Shown: piece by piece, positions 8,806-17,742 of the stretch
Position numbering within the stretch: position 1 is the first letter of the stretch
Layout of the letters: the number at the start of each line of letters is the position of its first letter
NCBI RefSeq assembly: GCF_017315945.1
Contig: NZ_JAFLWI010000002.1
Coordinates: 353,756-417,755, forward strand
Length of the DNA: 64,000 nucleotides
Direction of reading: 5' to 3'
Source: Candidatus Enterococcus courvalinii
Lineage (GTDB): Bacteria > Bacillota > Bacilli > Lactobacillales > Enterococcaceae
Notes under the pieces: generated by a model
What the model saw: the letters and a program-made list of their open reading frames with translations, nothing else
Database searches by the model: none
Told to the model about the DNA's origin: nothing
Made by a program: the position numbers and the translations under genes

Positions 8806-9468
8806 TCATTGGATCAAACGATTCGCATAATGTTTTTCCAATAGTTGTTGGATTTTCTCGATCCCAATACAAATCAACCAATAAACCAAAGCAACTAAAA
8901 TATACAACGAAAAATAATCAAATGTCCGACCACCAATGATTTTTGCTTTTTGAAAAATTTCTGGAACGGTAATCGTTGCTGCCAAAGAAGTGCCTTTTAC
9001 CAAATCCATTGCCACGTTACTTAACGCAGGGACAGAGATACGAAAAGCTTGTGGTAGTACAATATAGCGTAGAACTCCTAAAAAAGAAAAACCACCCGCC
9101 AAACCAGCATCCCATTGTCCTTGAGGCACGCCAGCTAATGATCCTCGATAAATTTCACCAAGAAAAGCACTGCTTGTAATTGTAAAACAAATGATCGATG
9201 CTGTCACTGCACTCAGTTGATAAGGTAAGCCGAAATACAATAAAAAGAGTAACACTAACGCGGGAACTCCTCGAAAAAAAGAGAGATAAAAACGAACGAA
9301 CCAGCGAATAGGTCGCCAGCGAACGAACCCGAGTATTGTTAATACAATCCCAATCACATTTCCTAACAAGAAAGAAAGGACCCCGATTCCTAACGTATAT
9401 GTCAGCCCTTGTAAAACAAAGGGAATGGACTCCCACATTAGGAGAAAATCAATTGTGGGAAAATACAT
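8806..9468 (-). CDS. Amino-acid ABC transporter permease (HisM/GlnP type)
   Basis: A 220-residue inner permease of the polar amino-acid family. Five or so hydrophobic segments are visible, with the family motif FFRGVPALVLLFLLYFGLP near residue 65 and the cytoplasmic EAA-type loop GQWDAGLAGGFSFLGVLRYIVLPQAFR, which would dock on an ATPase. The next segment, ISVPALSNVAMDLVKGTSLAATITVPEI, is also typical. Its ATG overlaps the stop of the binding-protein gene by one base (TAATG), so the two are coupled. A terminator follows directly and no ATP-binding subunit is encoded nearby, so it must use an ATPase from elsewhere. The usual motif E in EAA is a D here. Confidence 0.85.
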   Translation of the reverse strand: MYFPTIDFLLMWESIPFVLQGLTYTLGIGVLSFLLGNVIGIVLTILGFVRWRPIRWFVRFYLSFFRGVPALVLLFLLYFGLPYQLSAVTASIICFTITSSAFLGEIYRGSLAGVPQGQWDAGLAGGFSFLGVLRYIVLPQAFRISVPALSNVAMDLVKGTSLAATITVPEIFQKAKIIGGRTFDYFSLYILVALVYWLICIGIEKIQQLLEKHYANRLIQ

Positions 9469-10307
9469 TATTCACTCACCGTCTCAGCGATTTCTTCTTT
9501 TGGTTTCACTGATACATCTGTTTGGAAATAGCCTTCCGAAATTGTTTTCAATGTACCATCATCTTTCATTTCTTTAAGTGTTTCATTCACTTTTTCTTCT
9601 AAAGCATCATGTCCTTTTTTAAACAAAAAACCACTACTATTCGCATTGAAATACACGTTCTCCAAAATTTTAACTGGAATATCCGGTAACGCAGCTACCG
9701 ACATCTTTTGTAAATAGTAATCATTTAAGATCACATCAGTGCGTCCATTTGCAACATCTGTAAGGTATTGATCATTTGTCGCATTATCATAGGTAACTAG
9801 TTCTGCGCCATACTTTTCCGCTAATTTCATATAACTAGTGTTAGGTTCGCCAGCAGCTTTCTTGCCTTTTAAATCTTCTAAAGAAGCAATCCCAGAATCA
9901 TCTTTTTGACGCACAATCATGCTGTCAAAAGAATATTTGATTGGATCAGATAAAGAGAATTTTTTTTCACGTTCTTTTGTGATCCCAAAATCATTCGCTG
10001 CAAAGTCAACTGATTGCTTAGATACAGCAGTAATTTGCCCATCAACATTATACTCTTTAAATGAAATATCAACGCCTAAACGTTTTGCTACTTCTTTTGC
10101 TACATCAACATCATAACCAACTAGTTGATTATCATCATTATAATAAGATGCTGGAAACAAGGTTCCTGAAGTTGCAACAACCATCTCTTTCTTGTCTTCC
10201 ACTTGTTTTAAACTATTGTCTTCTGCTGTTTTAGAATTTCCTTGCCCGCAAGCTGCTAAAGCGAATAAACCACTGACTAAAATAATTGCAAAAACCGACT
10301 TTTTCAT
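9468..10307 (-). CDS. Amino-acid ABC transporter substrate-binding lipoprotein
   Basis: A 279-residue family 3 solute-binding protein. The lipoprotein signal ends at LAACGQG (lipidated Cys near residue 20). The mature part has the SBP_bac_3 hallmarks GTLFPASYYNDDNQLVGYDVDVAKEVAKRLG, VDFAANDFGITKEREKKFSLSDP, LEDLKGKKAAGEPNTSYMKLAEKYG and GRTDVILNDYYLQ. The likely ligand is a polar amino acid or a cystine/glutamine-type compound; the pocket cannot be read with confidence. It sits between the amidase (23 bases upstream) and the permease (overlapping), so released amide products or their precursors may be what is imported. Confidence 0.88.
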   Translation of the reverse strand: MKKSVFAIILVSGLFALAACGQGNSKTAEDNSLKQVEDKKEMVVATSGTLFPASYYNDDNQLVGYDVDVAKEVAKRLGVDISFKEYNVDGQITAVSKQSVDFAANDFGITKEREKKFSLSDPIKYSFDSMIVRQKDDSGIASLEDLKGKKAAGEPNTSYMKLAEKYGAELVTYDNATNDQYLTDVANGRTDVILNDYYLQKMSVAALPDIPVKILENVYFNANSSGFLFKKGHDALEEKVNETLKEMKDDGTLKTISEGYFQTDVSVKPKEEIAETVSE

Positions 10308-10330
10308 TTTTTCCTCCTAATAATCACACA

Positions 10331-11764
10331 CTATTGAACATTTTTCGGTAAATAAAATTTTTGATTTTCTTCAAATAACTTTCCTATAGTAAATAAAAGA
10401 TCTTCACGACCTCTAGCTGCCATAAACTGAATTCCTAACGGCAGCCCTTCGCCAGTTAGATGTGTTGGTAAACTAATACCTGGCTGTCCAGTCAAATTCG
10501 CTAACTGAGTATAAGGAGTAATTTGCAAACTCTCCTCAAACATTTCCGTAACAATGTCAAAAGCTTGCCCTTCTGATAGTTCAGAAACTTGACTCATTTT
10601 CTCGCGAATCAGGTCACTTTGTAAATCTCTTGCTATTTCTGGCGCTGAGAAAGCGGTCGTTGGTGAAAGAAACAGATCATACTCTTGGAATAGCTCTTCC
10701 ATTGTTACCGCTGCGCGATCCCAAACATGCAACGACGCGATGTAAGTAGCTGCAGCAATTTTTTTTCCATATTCTAATAACGTCCACGAAATAGGTTCCA
10801 ATTCTTCCTGTCTGACAGATCGCTTAAGATTTCCCTCAATCGAAGTAATCATTGCCGCAGTTTCAGCAGCATTCATTTGATAATAAGAATTGATCAAGTG
10901 ACGTCCGTCTAAAGGATAAGCGATTTCTACTACGTCATGACCTTGCTCAACTAAAAAATTCACCGCATTTTTTACCGCTTGTTTTGCTTCTTCACTAATT
11001 GTTGAGCCAATCGGTGAGGCAGAACAAACCGCTATACGCAATCTTTGCTTCTCTGGATGTGTTTCCCATTCTGCTGGGGATGCTTGATAAGGCGCACCTG
11101 AAGCAGTTCCACGTAACCCATAAAACAAGGCTTCTGTATCTCGCATCGAAATCGTTAATCCAAAGTCAATTGCAGCGCCTTGCCAACCACGCCATGCGTA
11201 TGGGCCCACAGGCATCGTTCCTCTTGAAGGTTTCAGACCAATCAGACCACAAAACGAAGCGGGGATTCGGACAGACCCTCCACCATCACTTGCTCCTGCC
11301 ATAGGAACAATACCAGCTGCCACAGCCGCTGCTGCACCCCCACTTGAACCACCAGGTGAATGAGCAACATTCCACGGATTTTTTGCTGGACCATACAGTA
11401 CAGGATCTGTGATATTTTTAAATCCAAATTCAGGTGAATTCGTTTGCCCAAGTGGTAACAAACCAAGTGACTCAATTTGTCGAACATAGTTTGAATTCAT
11501 TGAAGCACGATGATCTTTGAACAAAACTGAACCTGATGTTGCTAACCAACCCTTTTTTTCCTGTCCCAACATTTTTAACGGAAAAGGCACTCCCGCCAAC
11601 AACGAATCAGTCTTTTTTGAAGGCAAATCAGTAGTAGCAAATGTCACAAAAGCATTTAATTCAGGATTCATTTTTTTGGCTTTTTTCGCTGTTTCTTCAA
11701 GAAACTCTTGTTGGCTGAATTGCTTCTCTTTCAATGCCTGAGATAGATAGATCGCATCTTTCAT
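10331..11764 (-). CDS. Amidase (amidase signature family)
   Basis: A 477-residue cytoplasmic amidase. The amidase signature with the Ser-cisSer-Lys site is present: Lys in GVPFPLKMLG near residue 64, then SPGGSSGGAAAAVAAGIVPMAGASDGGGSVRIPASFCGLIGLKPSRG from about residue 135, holding both catalytic serines. It is expected to hydrolyse a carboxylic amide to acid plus ammonia; the substrate is unknown. It is not GatA by context, as no gatC or gatB is adjacent. The start ATG 11764 follows AAAGGAGGG. It is first in an operon with the amino-acid binding protein and permease, and a cre-like site lies about 55 bases upstream. Confidence 0.85.
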   Translation of the reverse strand: MKDAIYLSQALKEKQFSQQEFLEETAKKAKKMNPELNAFVTFATTDLPSKKTDSLLAGVPFPLKMLGQEKKGWLATSGSVLFKDHRASMNSNYVRQIESLGLLPLGQTNSPEFGFKNITDPVLYGPAKNPWNVAHSPGGSSGGAAAAVAAGIVPMAGASDGGGSVRIPASFCGLIGLKPSRGTMPVGPYAWRGWQGAAIDFGLTISMRDTEALFYGLRGTASGAPYQASPAEWETHPEKQRLRIAVCSASPIGSTISEEAKQAVKNAVNFLVEQGHDVVEIAYPLDGRHLINSYYQMNAAETAAMITSIEGNLKRSVRQEELEPISWTLLEYGKKIAAATYIASLHVWDRAAVTMEELFQEYDLFLSPTTAFSAPEIARDLQSDLIREKMSQVSELSEGQAFDIVTEMFEESLQITPYTQLANLTGQPGISLPTHLTGEGLPLGIQFMAARGREDLLFTIGKLFEENQKFYLPKNVQ

Positions 11765-11819
11765 TTTAGACCCTCCTTTTTTCCCAAGTTATTCTCCCAT
11801 AAGTTTCTATACAAAACAA

Positions 11820-11833
11820 TGAATACGCTTGCA
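11820..11833 (-). promoter_or_regulatory. cre-like site upstream of amidase operon
   Basis: TGCAAGCGTATTCA on the minus strand fits the CcpA consensus TGNAANCGNWNNCW. It lies close to a TATAGA -10-like hexamer, so carbon catabolite control of the operon is plausible. Confidence 0.45.
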
Positions 11834-11860
11834 CATTTATGCACAAACTTTTAAACAATA

Positions 11861-11903
11861 AAAAAGCTGGGCGTCACTTTTATCTGCGACTAAACCCAAC
11901 TTT
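11861..11903. terminator. Terminator after GH2 operon
   Basis: Stem AAAAGcTGGG / CCCAaCTTTT with an extended inner GTC/GAC pairing, flanked by A and T runs. It serves the minus-strand GH2 genes and may act in both directions. Confidence 0.65.
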
Positions 11904-11922
11904 TATTTGTAACTATTTTGAC

Positions 11923-13689
11923 TTATTTCACTCTTCTTGTATTGATTTCTTTCACTTTAGCTAAATCAACTTTTGGTTTTCGATCTGTCGTCAATAAACC
12001 ATTCACCTCTTGCTCAACATCTGTCAACTGTGTATAACAGTAACCTGTAATAAATGGTAAGTTCTGAATCGCCTGATGGATCGCATCAAAACGTGCCAGA
12101 AATTGTTCTTCATCTCTTACTTGATTCCCATAACCCCAGTCCTCTGCCTTTTCAGTTGTAAAAGCAATACCACCAAATTCAGAAATAATAATCGGCTGAT
12201 CTTGGTAATGATAACCCTCAGCGAAAGCATAAAAATCTTGATTAAATTGATGTTCATTGGTTACAAAATCTTTTTTATTTTCATAACGCATTTTGAACCG
12301 TTCACCGTATTCTTCATAATCGTGTAATGTCAAAATATCAGAAATCGTATGAACCCAACCATCATTTGTGATTACTGGTCGTTGCTTATCAAATGATTTC
12401 GTTAAATAATAGATACTTTCAGTAAAGTGCTGCTGTTGTTGCTCGTGTTCGATTCCTTTGATTCCCCAAGACTCGTTAAACGGTACCCAAGTAATAATTG
12501 ATGGATGATTATAATTTTGACGGATGATTGCTTGCCACTCATCGACAAAACGCTCCATTGCTTGATCGTTAAACAGATAAGTCGATGCCATCTCGGACCA
12601 AACTAACAAGCCTTTTTCATCACATAGATATAAAAATCGTTCGTCTTCGATCTTTTGATGTTTTCTTAACCCGTTATAACCCATTTCTATAATCCGATCA
12701 AGATCTACTTCCAGCGCTTCAAGCGAAGGCGGTGTGATTCCTGATTCTTTCCAATAACCTTGATCCAAAATCAATCGTTGATAAAGCTGATGATGATTCA
12801 ACAAAACTTGTCCTTTTTTAATTGAAATATCACGCATTCCAAAGTAGCTGGATACTTCATCCAACAATTCACCTGATTCAGTGAAAAGACGGAAAGTCAC
12901 ATCGTATAAATGTGGTGATTCTGGCGACCAGACTTTCGTCCCCCAACATCCATCCTCTTTGAGTCTTGTTTGCAATGAAATGGGGTTGAGCGAATGAGTC
13001 AGTAATCCTCGATGTGAACTAACTAATTGTTCAGCAAATGAGACGTCCGCTTCAAATAAATAACTTCGTTTTGGATAAATCGCTCCTTCTTTAACAAGTG
13101 GTTCAAAAATTATCTGATCATTTATTAAATCTGGCGTCATTTTAACTGACGCCAATCGGATGTCTGACTGTTGTTCCTCCAACCAAACCGATTTCCAAAT
13201 CCCCGTTGTTTGTACATACCAGCAACCAAAATTATCTGTTAACCATCGTTGCTTTCCTCTTGGTTGGTCTTCCGCAAGTGAATCTTCCACACGAATCACC
13301 AAATGATTTTCGCCGGGCAAAGCTTCCGTTAAATCAAATTCAAAACGTTCGTACGCTCCTTGATGTGTCCCGATTTGTTTGCCATTCAACCAAATTTGGC
13401 TAAAATAATCAACACCTTCAAATAATAATGTGTACTTTTTCTGTCCTTCTAAAACGATCTTCTTCTCATACCACACAACGGAATGATGGGAGGAATCATT
13501 GATCCCGCTCAATTCTGTTTCATAAGTAAAAGGGACAGTGATTGGAACTGTGTTTGGGATTCCTTGATACCATTGTTGTTGGATTCCTTGATTGTCGTCA
13601 TCAAATTGGAATGCCCAAGTGCCATCGAGTAAGGTCCAATTTTTTCGAATGAATTGTGGACGTGGATGCGCTCGTCGAAGATTATTCAT
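11923..13689 (-). CDS. Glycoside hydrolase family 2 enzyme (distal copy)
   Basis: A cytoplasmic GH2 enzyme of about 588 residues with no signal peptide. The N-terminal jelly-roll sugar-binding domain includes RPQFIRKNWTLLDGTWAFQFD and VDYFSQIWLNGKQIGTHQGAYERF. The Ig-like middle domain precedes a TIM barrel holding the acid/base Glu in WVPFNESWG (about residue 406) and the nucleophile Glu in IISEFGG (about 504). GH2 covers beta-galactosidase, beta-glucuronidase and beta-mannosidase; the specificity cannot be read here. The start is ATG 13689, which overlaps the last codons of the upstream GH2 gene by 8 bases, so the two are translationally coupled. It lacks the extra C-terminal domains of LacZ. 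Confidence 0.85.
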   Translation of the reverse strand: MNNLRRAHPRPQFIRKNWTLLDGTWAFQFDDDNQGIQQQWYQGIPNTVPITVPFTYETELSGINDSSHHSVVWYEKKIVLEGQKKYTLLFEGVDYFSQIWLNGKQIGTHQGAYERFEFDLTEALPGENHLVIRVEDSLAEDQPRGKQRWLTDNFGCWYVQTTGIWKSVWLEEQQSDIRLASVKMTPDLINDQIIFEPLVKEGAIYPKRSYLFEADVSFAEQLVSSHRGLLTHSLNPISLQTRLKEDGCWGTKVWSPESPHLYDVTFRLFTESGELLDEVSSYFGMRDISIKKGQVLLNHHQLYQRLILDQGYWKESGITPPSLEALEVDLDRIIEMGYNGLRKHQKIEDERFLYLCDEKGLLVWSEMASTYLFNDQAMERFVDEWQAIIRQNYNHPSIITWVPFNESWGIKGIEHEQQQQHFTESIYYLTKSFDKQRPVITNDGWVHTISDILTLHDYEEYGERFKMRYENKKDFVTNEHQFNQDFYAFAEGYHYQDQPIIISEFGGIAFTTEKAEDWGYGNQVRDEEQFLARFDAIHQAIQNLPFITGYCYTQLTDVEQEVNGLLTTDRKPKVDLAKVKEINTRRVK

Positions 13690-15508
13690 ATTCTGCCTCT
13701 TTTCTCCATCGATTTTTGATAAAAATCTGTTCTGGATGATATTGATCATTGATTTCCTTGATTTGTTCTAAAGGAACTTTTGCTTGTCGGTCATAAGTAA
13801 GCAAACCGTTGATTTCTTGTTCTACATCTGTTAACTGCGTATAACAATAACCCCATAATGCTTTAGATTCATAAACCGCTCGCATAATTCGACCATAATC
13901 AGCAAGAAATTGTGCACCATCATTTACAGAAGTATAGCCCCACCCTTTTTGACTTTGGACTTGATAGCCGATTCCTCCGAATTCAGTTAACAAAATCGGT
14001 TGATTCTGATACGTAAATCCTTGAGCAAAAATTGCCCATTTTCCTGGTGGATGATTGATCAGTCCCTCAACGCTTGCTAAACTACGTTTGAAATGATTGT
14101 ACTTCTCCGTTTCATTTTCCCCACCATGATTATAATTGTGAATTGCGCAAATATCCGTTTCGGTCATTTCCCAACCATCGTTAGAAATAACTAAACGAGT
14201 TGTATCTAGCGCATGCAAAAAATTGTAGATACTTTTAGAAAAACTTTGTTGTTGTGCATTCAGATGAATTTCTGGAACCCCCCAGCTTTCATTTAGCGGA
14301 ACCCACGTTACGATCGACGGATGATTATAATCGCGCTCAATAATTTCTATCCACTCTTTTGTCAGCCTAGAAACTGCATCTGAGGAATAAACAGGTGCAG
14401 ACGCACATTCTCCCCAAACAATGAACCCTAACTGATCTGCCCAATATAGAAATCGCGGGTCTTCCACTTTTTGATGCTTCCGACAACCATTAAATCCCAT
14501 TGCCTTCGCTAATTCGATATCCTTGATAAATGATTCATCATCTGGAGCTGTCAGTAATCCCATGGGCCAATAACCTTGATCCAATACTAGCTTTTGATAA
14601 TAGGGTTGATTATTCAAGAAAATCATTCCGTTTTCTACATGGACCTTACGCATACCAAAATAACTTGTTACTCGATCCAACACTTCTTCGCCTTCAACTA
14701 ATTCAAAACGAATATCAAACAGATTTGGATTTTCGGGCGACCAAGTCCACCCTTGGTCGTGAAAGTTGGTCCGAAAAATTTTTTGATTATAAAGATCGAT
14801 CCAACGTTTGGTAAAAGTTGAAAAAATGGTCAGCTGATCTTCGCAAATCACGACACCCTTAAATGAGATTTGGTAGCGCAAGGTTTGACCTACAGCCGCA
14901 GCAGATACAGTTAGAGCAAAACAGACATTTCCTTGATCAATATCTGGTGTTAATTCAACTTTTTCAAGATGCTTTTCTGATACCTCTTCCAACCAGACTG
15001 TTTGCCAGATCCCTGTACTATTTGTATACCAGATTCCTCTGGATTCTGGTTCCCAAAATTGTTTTCCTCTGGGAATCGTTTCATCCTCATGAGGATCCCA
15101 GGCGCGAACGACTAAGCTTTGTTCTCCTGTTATTAAAAAGTCAGTAATATCAAATGAAAAGGACGTTTGTCCACCAAAATGATTTCCTACATAACAGCCA
15201 TTGACATAAATATCTGCTCGATAATCCACCGCGCCAAAATGTAAGAAACATCTTTTTAATTCCTGTTTTTCCCAAGAAAATGCTCGCTGGTACCAAACAA
15301 CATCGTGAACCTGACGTTGTTTGATTCCACTCAACTCTGATTGATAAACAAATGGCACTTCAATTTTTTGATTCAGTTTTTCAGGTGTACAATACCACCG
15401 TTCTTTTATTCCAACATTTTCATCATCAAAAGCAAATGACCAGACCCCGTTCAAATTGACAAACCGTTCACGGACAAATTGCGGACGAGGATACTCTTCA
15501 CGCATCAT
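13682..15508 (-). CDS. Glycoside hydrolase family 2 enzyme (proximal copy)
   Basis: A 608-residue cytoplasmic GH2 enzyme, a tandem paralogue of the next gene. Both begin with a PRPQF(V/I)R...L(N/D)G(V/T)W(S/A)F pattern and share PRGKQ, GIW and DQGYW landmarks. The acid/base Glu lies in WVPLNESWG (about residue 407) and the nucleophile in LLTEFGG (about 509). It has no signal peptide, so substrates must first enter through the ABC importer encoded upstream. The start is one of two adjacent ATGs (15508/15505), 8 bases after GGGAG. It starts 16 bases after the small membrane protein gene. The pair probably handles two linkages or anomers of the same imported beta-glycoside. Confidence 0.85.
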   Translation of the reverse strand: MMREEYPRPQFVRERFVNLNGVWSFAFDDENVGIKERWYCTPEKLNQKIEVPFVYQSELSGIKQRQVHDVVWYQRAFSWEKQELKRCFLHFGAVDYRADIYVNGCYVGNHFGGQTSFSFDITDFLITGEQSLVVRAWDPHEDETIPRGKQFWEPESRGIWYTNSTGIWQTVWLEEVSEKHLEKVELTPDIDQGNVCFALTVSAAAVGQTLRYQISFKGVVICEDQLTIFSTFTKRWIDLYNQKIFRTNFHDQGWTWSPENPNLFDIRFELVEGEEVLDRVTSYFGMRKVHVENGMIFLNNQPYYQKLVLDQGYWPMGLLTAPDDESFIKDIELAKAMGFNGCRKHQKVEDPRFLYWADQLGFIVWGECASAPVYSSDAVSRLTKEWIEIIERDYNHPSIVTWVPLNESWGVPEIHLNAQQQSFSKSIYNFLHALDTTRLVISNDGWEMTETDICAIHNYNHGGENETEKYNHFKRSLASVEGLINHPPGKWAIFAQGFTYQNQPILLTEFGGIGYQVQSQKGWGYTSVNDGAQFLADYGRIMRAVYESKALWGYCYTQLTDVEQEINGLLTYDRQAKVPLEQIKEINDQYHPEQIFIKNRWRKEAEYE

Positions 15509-15523
15509 ATTTTTAACTCCCAA

Positions 15524-15934
15524 CTAAGATTTTTGAACGTTCAATTTAATTCCCTTATTTCTAGCAAGTAAAATAATCCCTGCTGTCATTCCTAACGCTA
15601 GACTAATAATGTCTAGAATCAAGTAAGAAAATAATCCTTGAACTAATAAATACACACCTATTTTTATATTCACCTGATTGTCTTTTACATATCGGTGGCT
15701 AATGACTAAATTTGCTAATCCTAGTCCAATCAATAATGTACCAAATGTACATACAAACAAGAAAACATTCCCAAACAATGCATCAATTGCATTCAATTGC
15801 GCTAAATTACTTTCGACCATACCAGAAAAGATTTGCTGCTGATAGAAGCCATAAATTCCAATTGTTAACACGCCATCAAGGATTTGCCAGATTCCCATGA
15901 TTCGAATCAATTGTCGTTCTCTTTTTCGTTCCAT
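15524..15934 (-). CDS. Small integral membrane protein of sugar locus, unknown function
   Basis: A 136-residue protein with a basic cytoplasmic start (MERKRERQLIRIMG) and about four hydrophobic helices: GIWQILDGVLTIGIYGFY, GNVFLFVCTFGTLLIGLGLANLV, IGVYLLVQGLFSYLILDII and LALGMTAGIILLA. I do not recognise the family. It sits between the inner permease gene (6 bases) and the first GH2 gene (15 bases) in one operon, so it probably acts with sugar uptake. It could be an accessory subunit, as DUF624 (YesL) proteins are thought to be in similar loci, but it lacks clear YesL motifs. Confidence 0.7.
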   Translation of the reverse strand: MERKRERQLIRIMGIWQILDGVLTIGIYGFYQQQIFSGMVESNLAQLNAIDALFGNVFLFVCTFGTLLIGLGLANLVISHRYVKDNQVNIKIGVYLLVQGLFSYLILDIISLALGMTAGIILLARNKGIKLNVQKS

Positions 15935-15940
15935 TTTTTC

Positions 15941-16777
15941 CTATCCTTTCACACCAGCTGATAAAGACATCGACTGTAAAAAATATTTTTGAGCAAATAG
16001 GTACAAAACAAAAGTTGGAATAATTGCCACCAGCGCGCCGGCCATCAACAAAGTTGGTTGTGCCTGATACATACCTTGTAAAAGTTGTAGTCCTGAAGTA
16101 ATCGGCATTTTTTCGATATCATTAAATACGATGGATGGCCATAAAAAGTCATTCCAAGAGCCAGTAAAAGCAAATAACGCTACTACTAATAACACTGGTT
16201 TGATCAAAGGTAAAATAATTCTACGAAAAATCGTCCATTCGCTCGCACCATCAATCTGCGCAGCTTCATCAAAATCTTTTGGAATATTATCCATAAACTG
16301 TTTCACTAAAAAAATATTGAACACACCAGCTGCTCCAGGCACAATCATCGCCAGTGGCGTATTGACCCAGCCCAAAACATCAACGATCTTATAAAGTGGA
16401 ATCAAATTCACCACACTCGGGAACATCATCGTTGCTAACAAAAAGGAAAAAAGTCCATTTTTTCCTCTAAAACTTAAACGGCTATAGGCAAATGCCGAAA
16501 ATGAGACGACCACTAAAACTAAAAGAGTGTGTGACACAGAAATGAATAACGAATTAAAGAACCATTTAACCAACGGTGTGCTTGAATTATTCACTAAAAG
16601 TTCTGTGTAGTTCGTCAACACCCATTCAATTGGTAATAACTTAAATCCAGCTGTCATTAGCTCCATTTCAGATTTAAACGATGTTAACACGCCGTATAGT
16701 AATGGAATCATCCAGATAACTCCCATCACGAGTAAAAAGCAAAATGCCATTACTTTAGACATTGACTTTTTTTTCAT
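15941..16777 (-). CDS. Carbohydrate ABC transporter permease (MalG/AraQ type)
   Basis: A 278-residue permease with six hydrophobic segments. The first cytoplasm-proximal MIPLLYGVLTSFKSEMELM is typical of MalG/AraQ, and the EAA loop EAAQIDGASEWTIFRRIILPLIKP near residue 190 contacts the shared ATPase. PSVVNLIPLYKIVDVLGWVNTPLAMIVPG is also family-typical. It pairs with the MalF-type permease 11 bases upstream. No ATPase gene is present in the locus, as is common for Gram-positive sugar importers that use a common MsmK-type ATPase encoded elsewhere. Confidence 0.9.
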   Translation of the reverse strand: MKKKSMSKVMAFCFLLVMGVIWMIPLLYGVLTSFKSEMELMTAGFKLLPIEWVLTNYTELLVNNSSTPLVKWFFNSLFISVSHTLLVLVVVSFSAFAYSRLSFRGKNGLFSFLLATMMFPSVVNLIPLYKIVDVLGWVNTPLAMIVPGAAGVFNIFLVKQFMDNIPKDFDEAAQIDGASEWTIFRRIILPLIKPVLLVVALFAFTGSWNDFLWPSIVFNDIEKMPITSGLQLLQGMYQAQPTLLMAGALVAIIPTFVLYLFAQKYFLQSMSLSAGVKG

Positions 16778-16788
16778 CTTGTCTCCCC

Positions 16789-17697
16789 CTACTCTTTTCG
16801 CAACAATTTAAATTGGATAGCAGAAACCACCATGATACAAAGACCTAAGATGACTGCCATAGCAGATGCCATCCCAGCAATTGATTGCCCTGAACCAAAA
16901 GCATTTTGTTGGATATACATCAATAAGACCCGCGTTGAATTACTGGGGCCTCCACCCGTCAACATTAATGGTTGTCCATACACATTAAACTGTGCAACCG
17001 TTGTCATTACTACGGTATATAAAATCTGTCCTCTAATTGCTGGCAAAGTAATTTTAAAAAATTTTTGTAACGTCGTAGCGCCATCAATATCGGCTGCTTC
17101 ATAAAAATCTTTTGAAATGCCATTTAACGCTGCTTGATAGATAATCATATTTCCACCAATCGTCCACCAAACCGTTACAACCACTAACGCGATCCAAGCA
17201 TAAGGCTGTGTTCCAGTCCAAGGAATGTCAGATTGTAAAATCGTGTTGATTGGACCATAATTGACATTAAAAATTAACGTCCAGATGATTACTACGGCAG
17301 AAATAGCAAAAAGTGAAGGTAAATAAAACAGTGATTGAAATAATTTCGCTAATTTTGGTTTCGTGTTTAATGCTGCTGCTAAAATCAATGGAACGATAAT
17401 ACAGCTTGGTACCGAAAATAGCACAAATAGAAATGTATTTTTTAATCCAATCCGTAACTGTTCATAAAAAGTAGACTGTTCATTAAACAAGAGATCTTGA
17501 TAATTAGCTAAACCAACAAAAGTCGGTGAGTTGAACAAATCCCAATCTGTCAAAGAAATATACAACCCAAAAATCACTGGTAGTAAGAAAAAAATTGTAA
17601 AAATCGTCAAATGCGGGGCTAAAAATACCCAAGGCAACCATCTCTTTTTCTTGGTCACCTTGCCTGTAGCTGACATCGTTTCTGTAGAAGTCATCAT
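16789..17697 (-). CDS. Carbohydrate ABC transporter permease (MalF/UgpA type)
   Basis: A 302-residue permease. A basic N-terminus (KVTKKKRW) precedes LPWVFLAPHLTIFTIFFLLPVIFGLYISLTDWDLFNSPTFVGLANY, the classic opening of MalF/UgpA/LplB sugar permeases. The EAA loop is EAADIDGATTLQKFFKITLPAIRG, and MLTGGGPSNSTRVLLMYIQQNAF follows as in family members. Two adjacent ATGs (17697, 17694) lie about 10 bases after AAAGGA. It is the second gene of the operon after the binding protein. The substrate is presumably the oligosaccharide later cut by the two GH2 enzymes. Confidence 0.9.
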   Translation of the reverse strand: MMTSTETMSATGKVTKKKRWLPWVFLAPHLTIFTIFFLLPVIFGLYISLTDWDLFNSPTFVGLANYQDLLFNEQSTFYEQLRIGLKNTFLFVLFSVPSCIIVPLILAAALNTKPKLAKLFQSLFYLPSLFAISAVVIIWTLIFNVNYGPINTILQSDIPWTGTQPYAWIALVVVTVWWTIGGNMIIYQAALNGISKDFYEAADIDGATTLQKFFKITLPAIRGQILYTVVMTTVAQFNVYGQPLMLTGGGPSNSTRVLLMYIQQNAFGSGQSIAGMASAMAVILGLCIMVVSAIQFKLLRKE

Positions 17698-17742
17698 AAC
17701 TGCGCAGTCCTTTCCTAAATCAAGATAAGTTGTGAATAAAAG

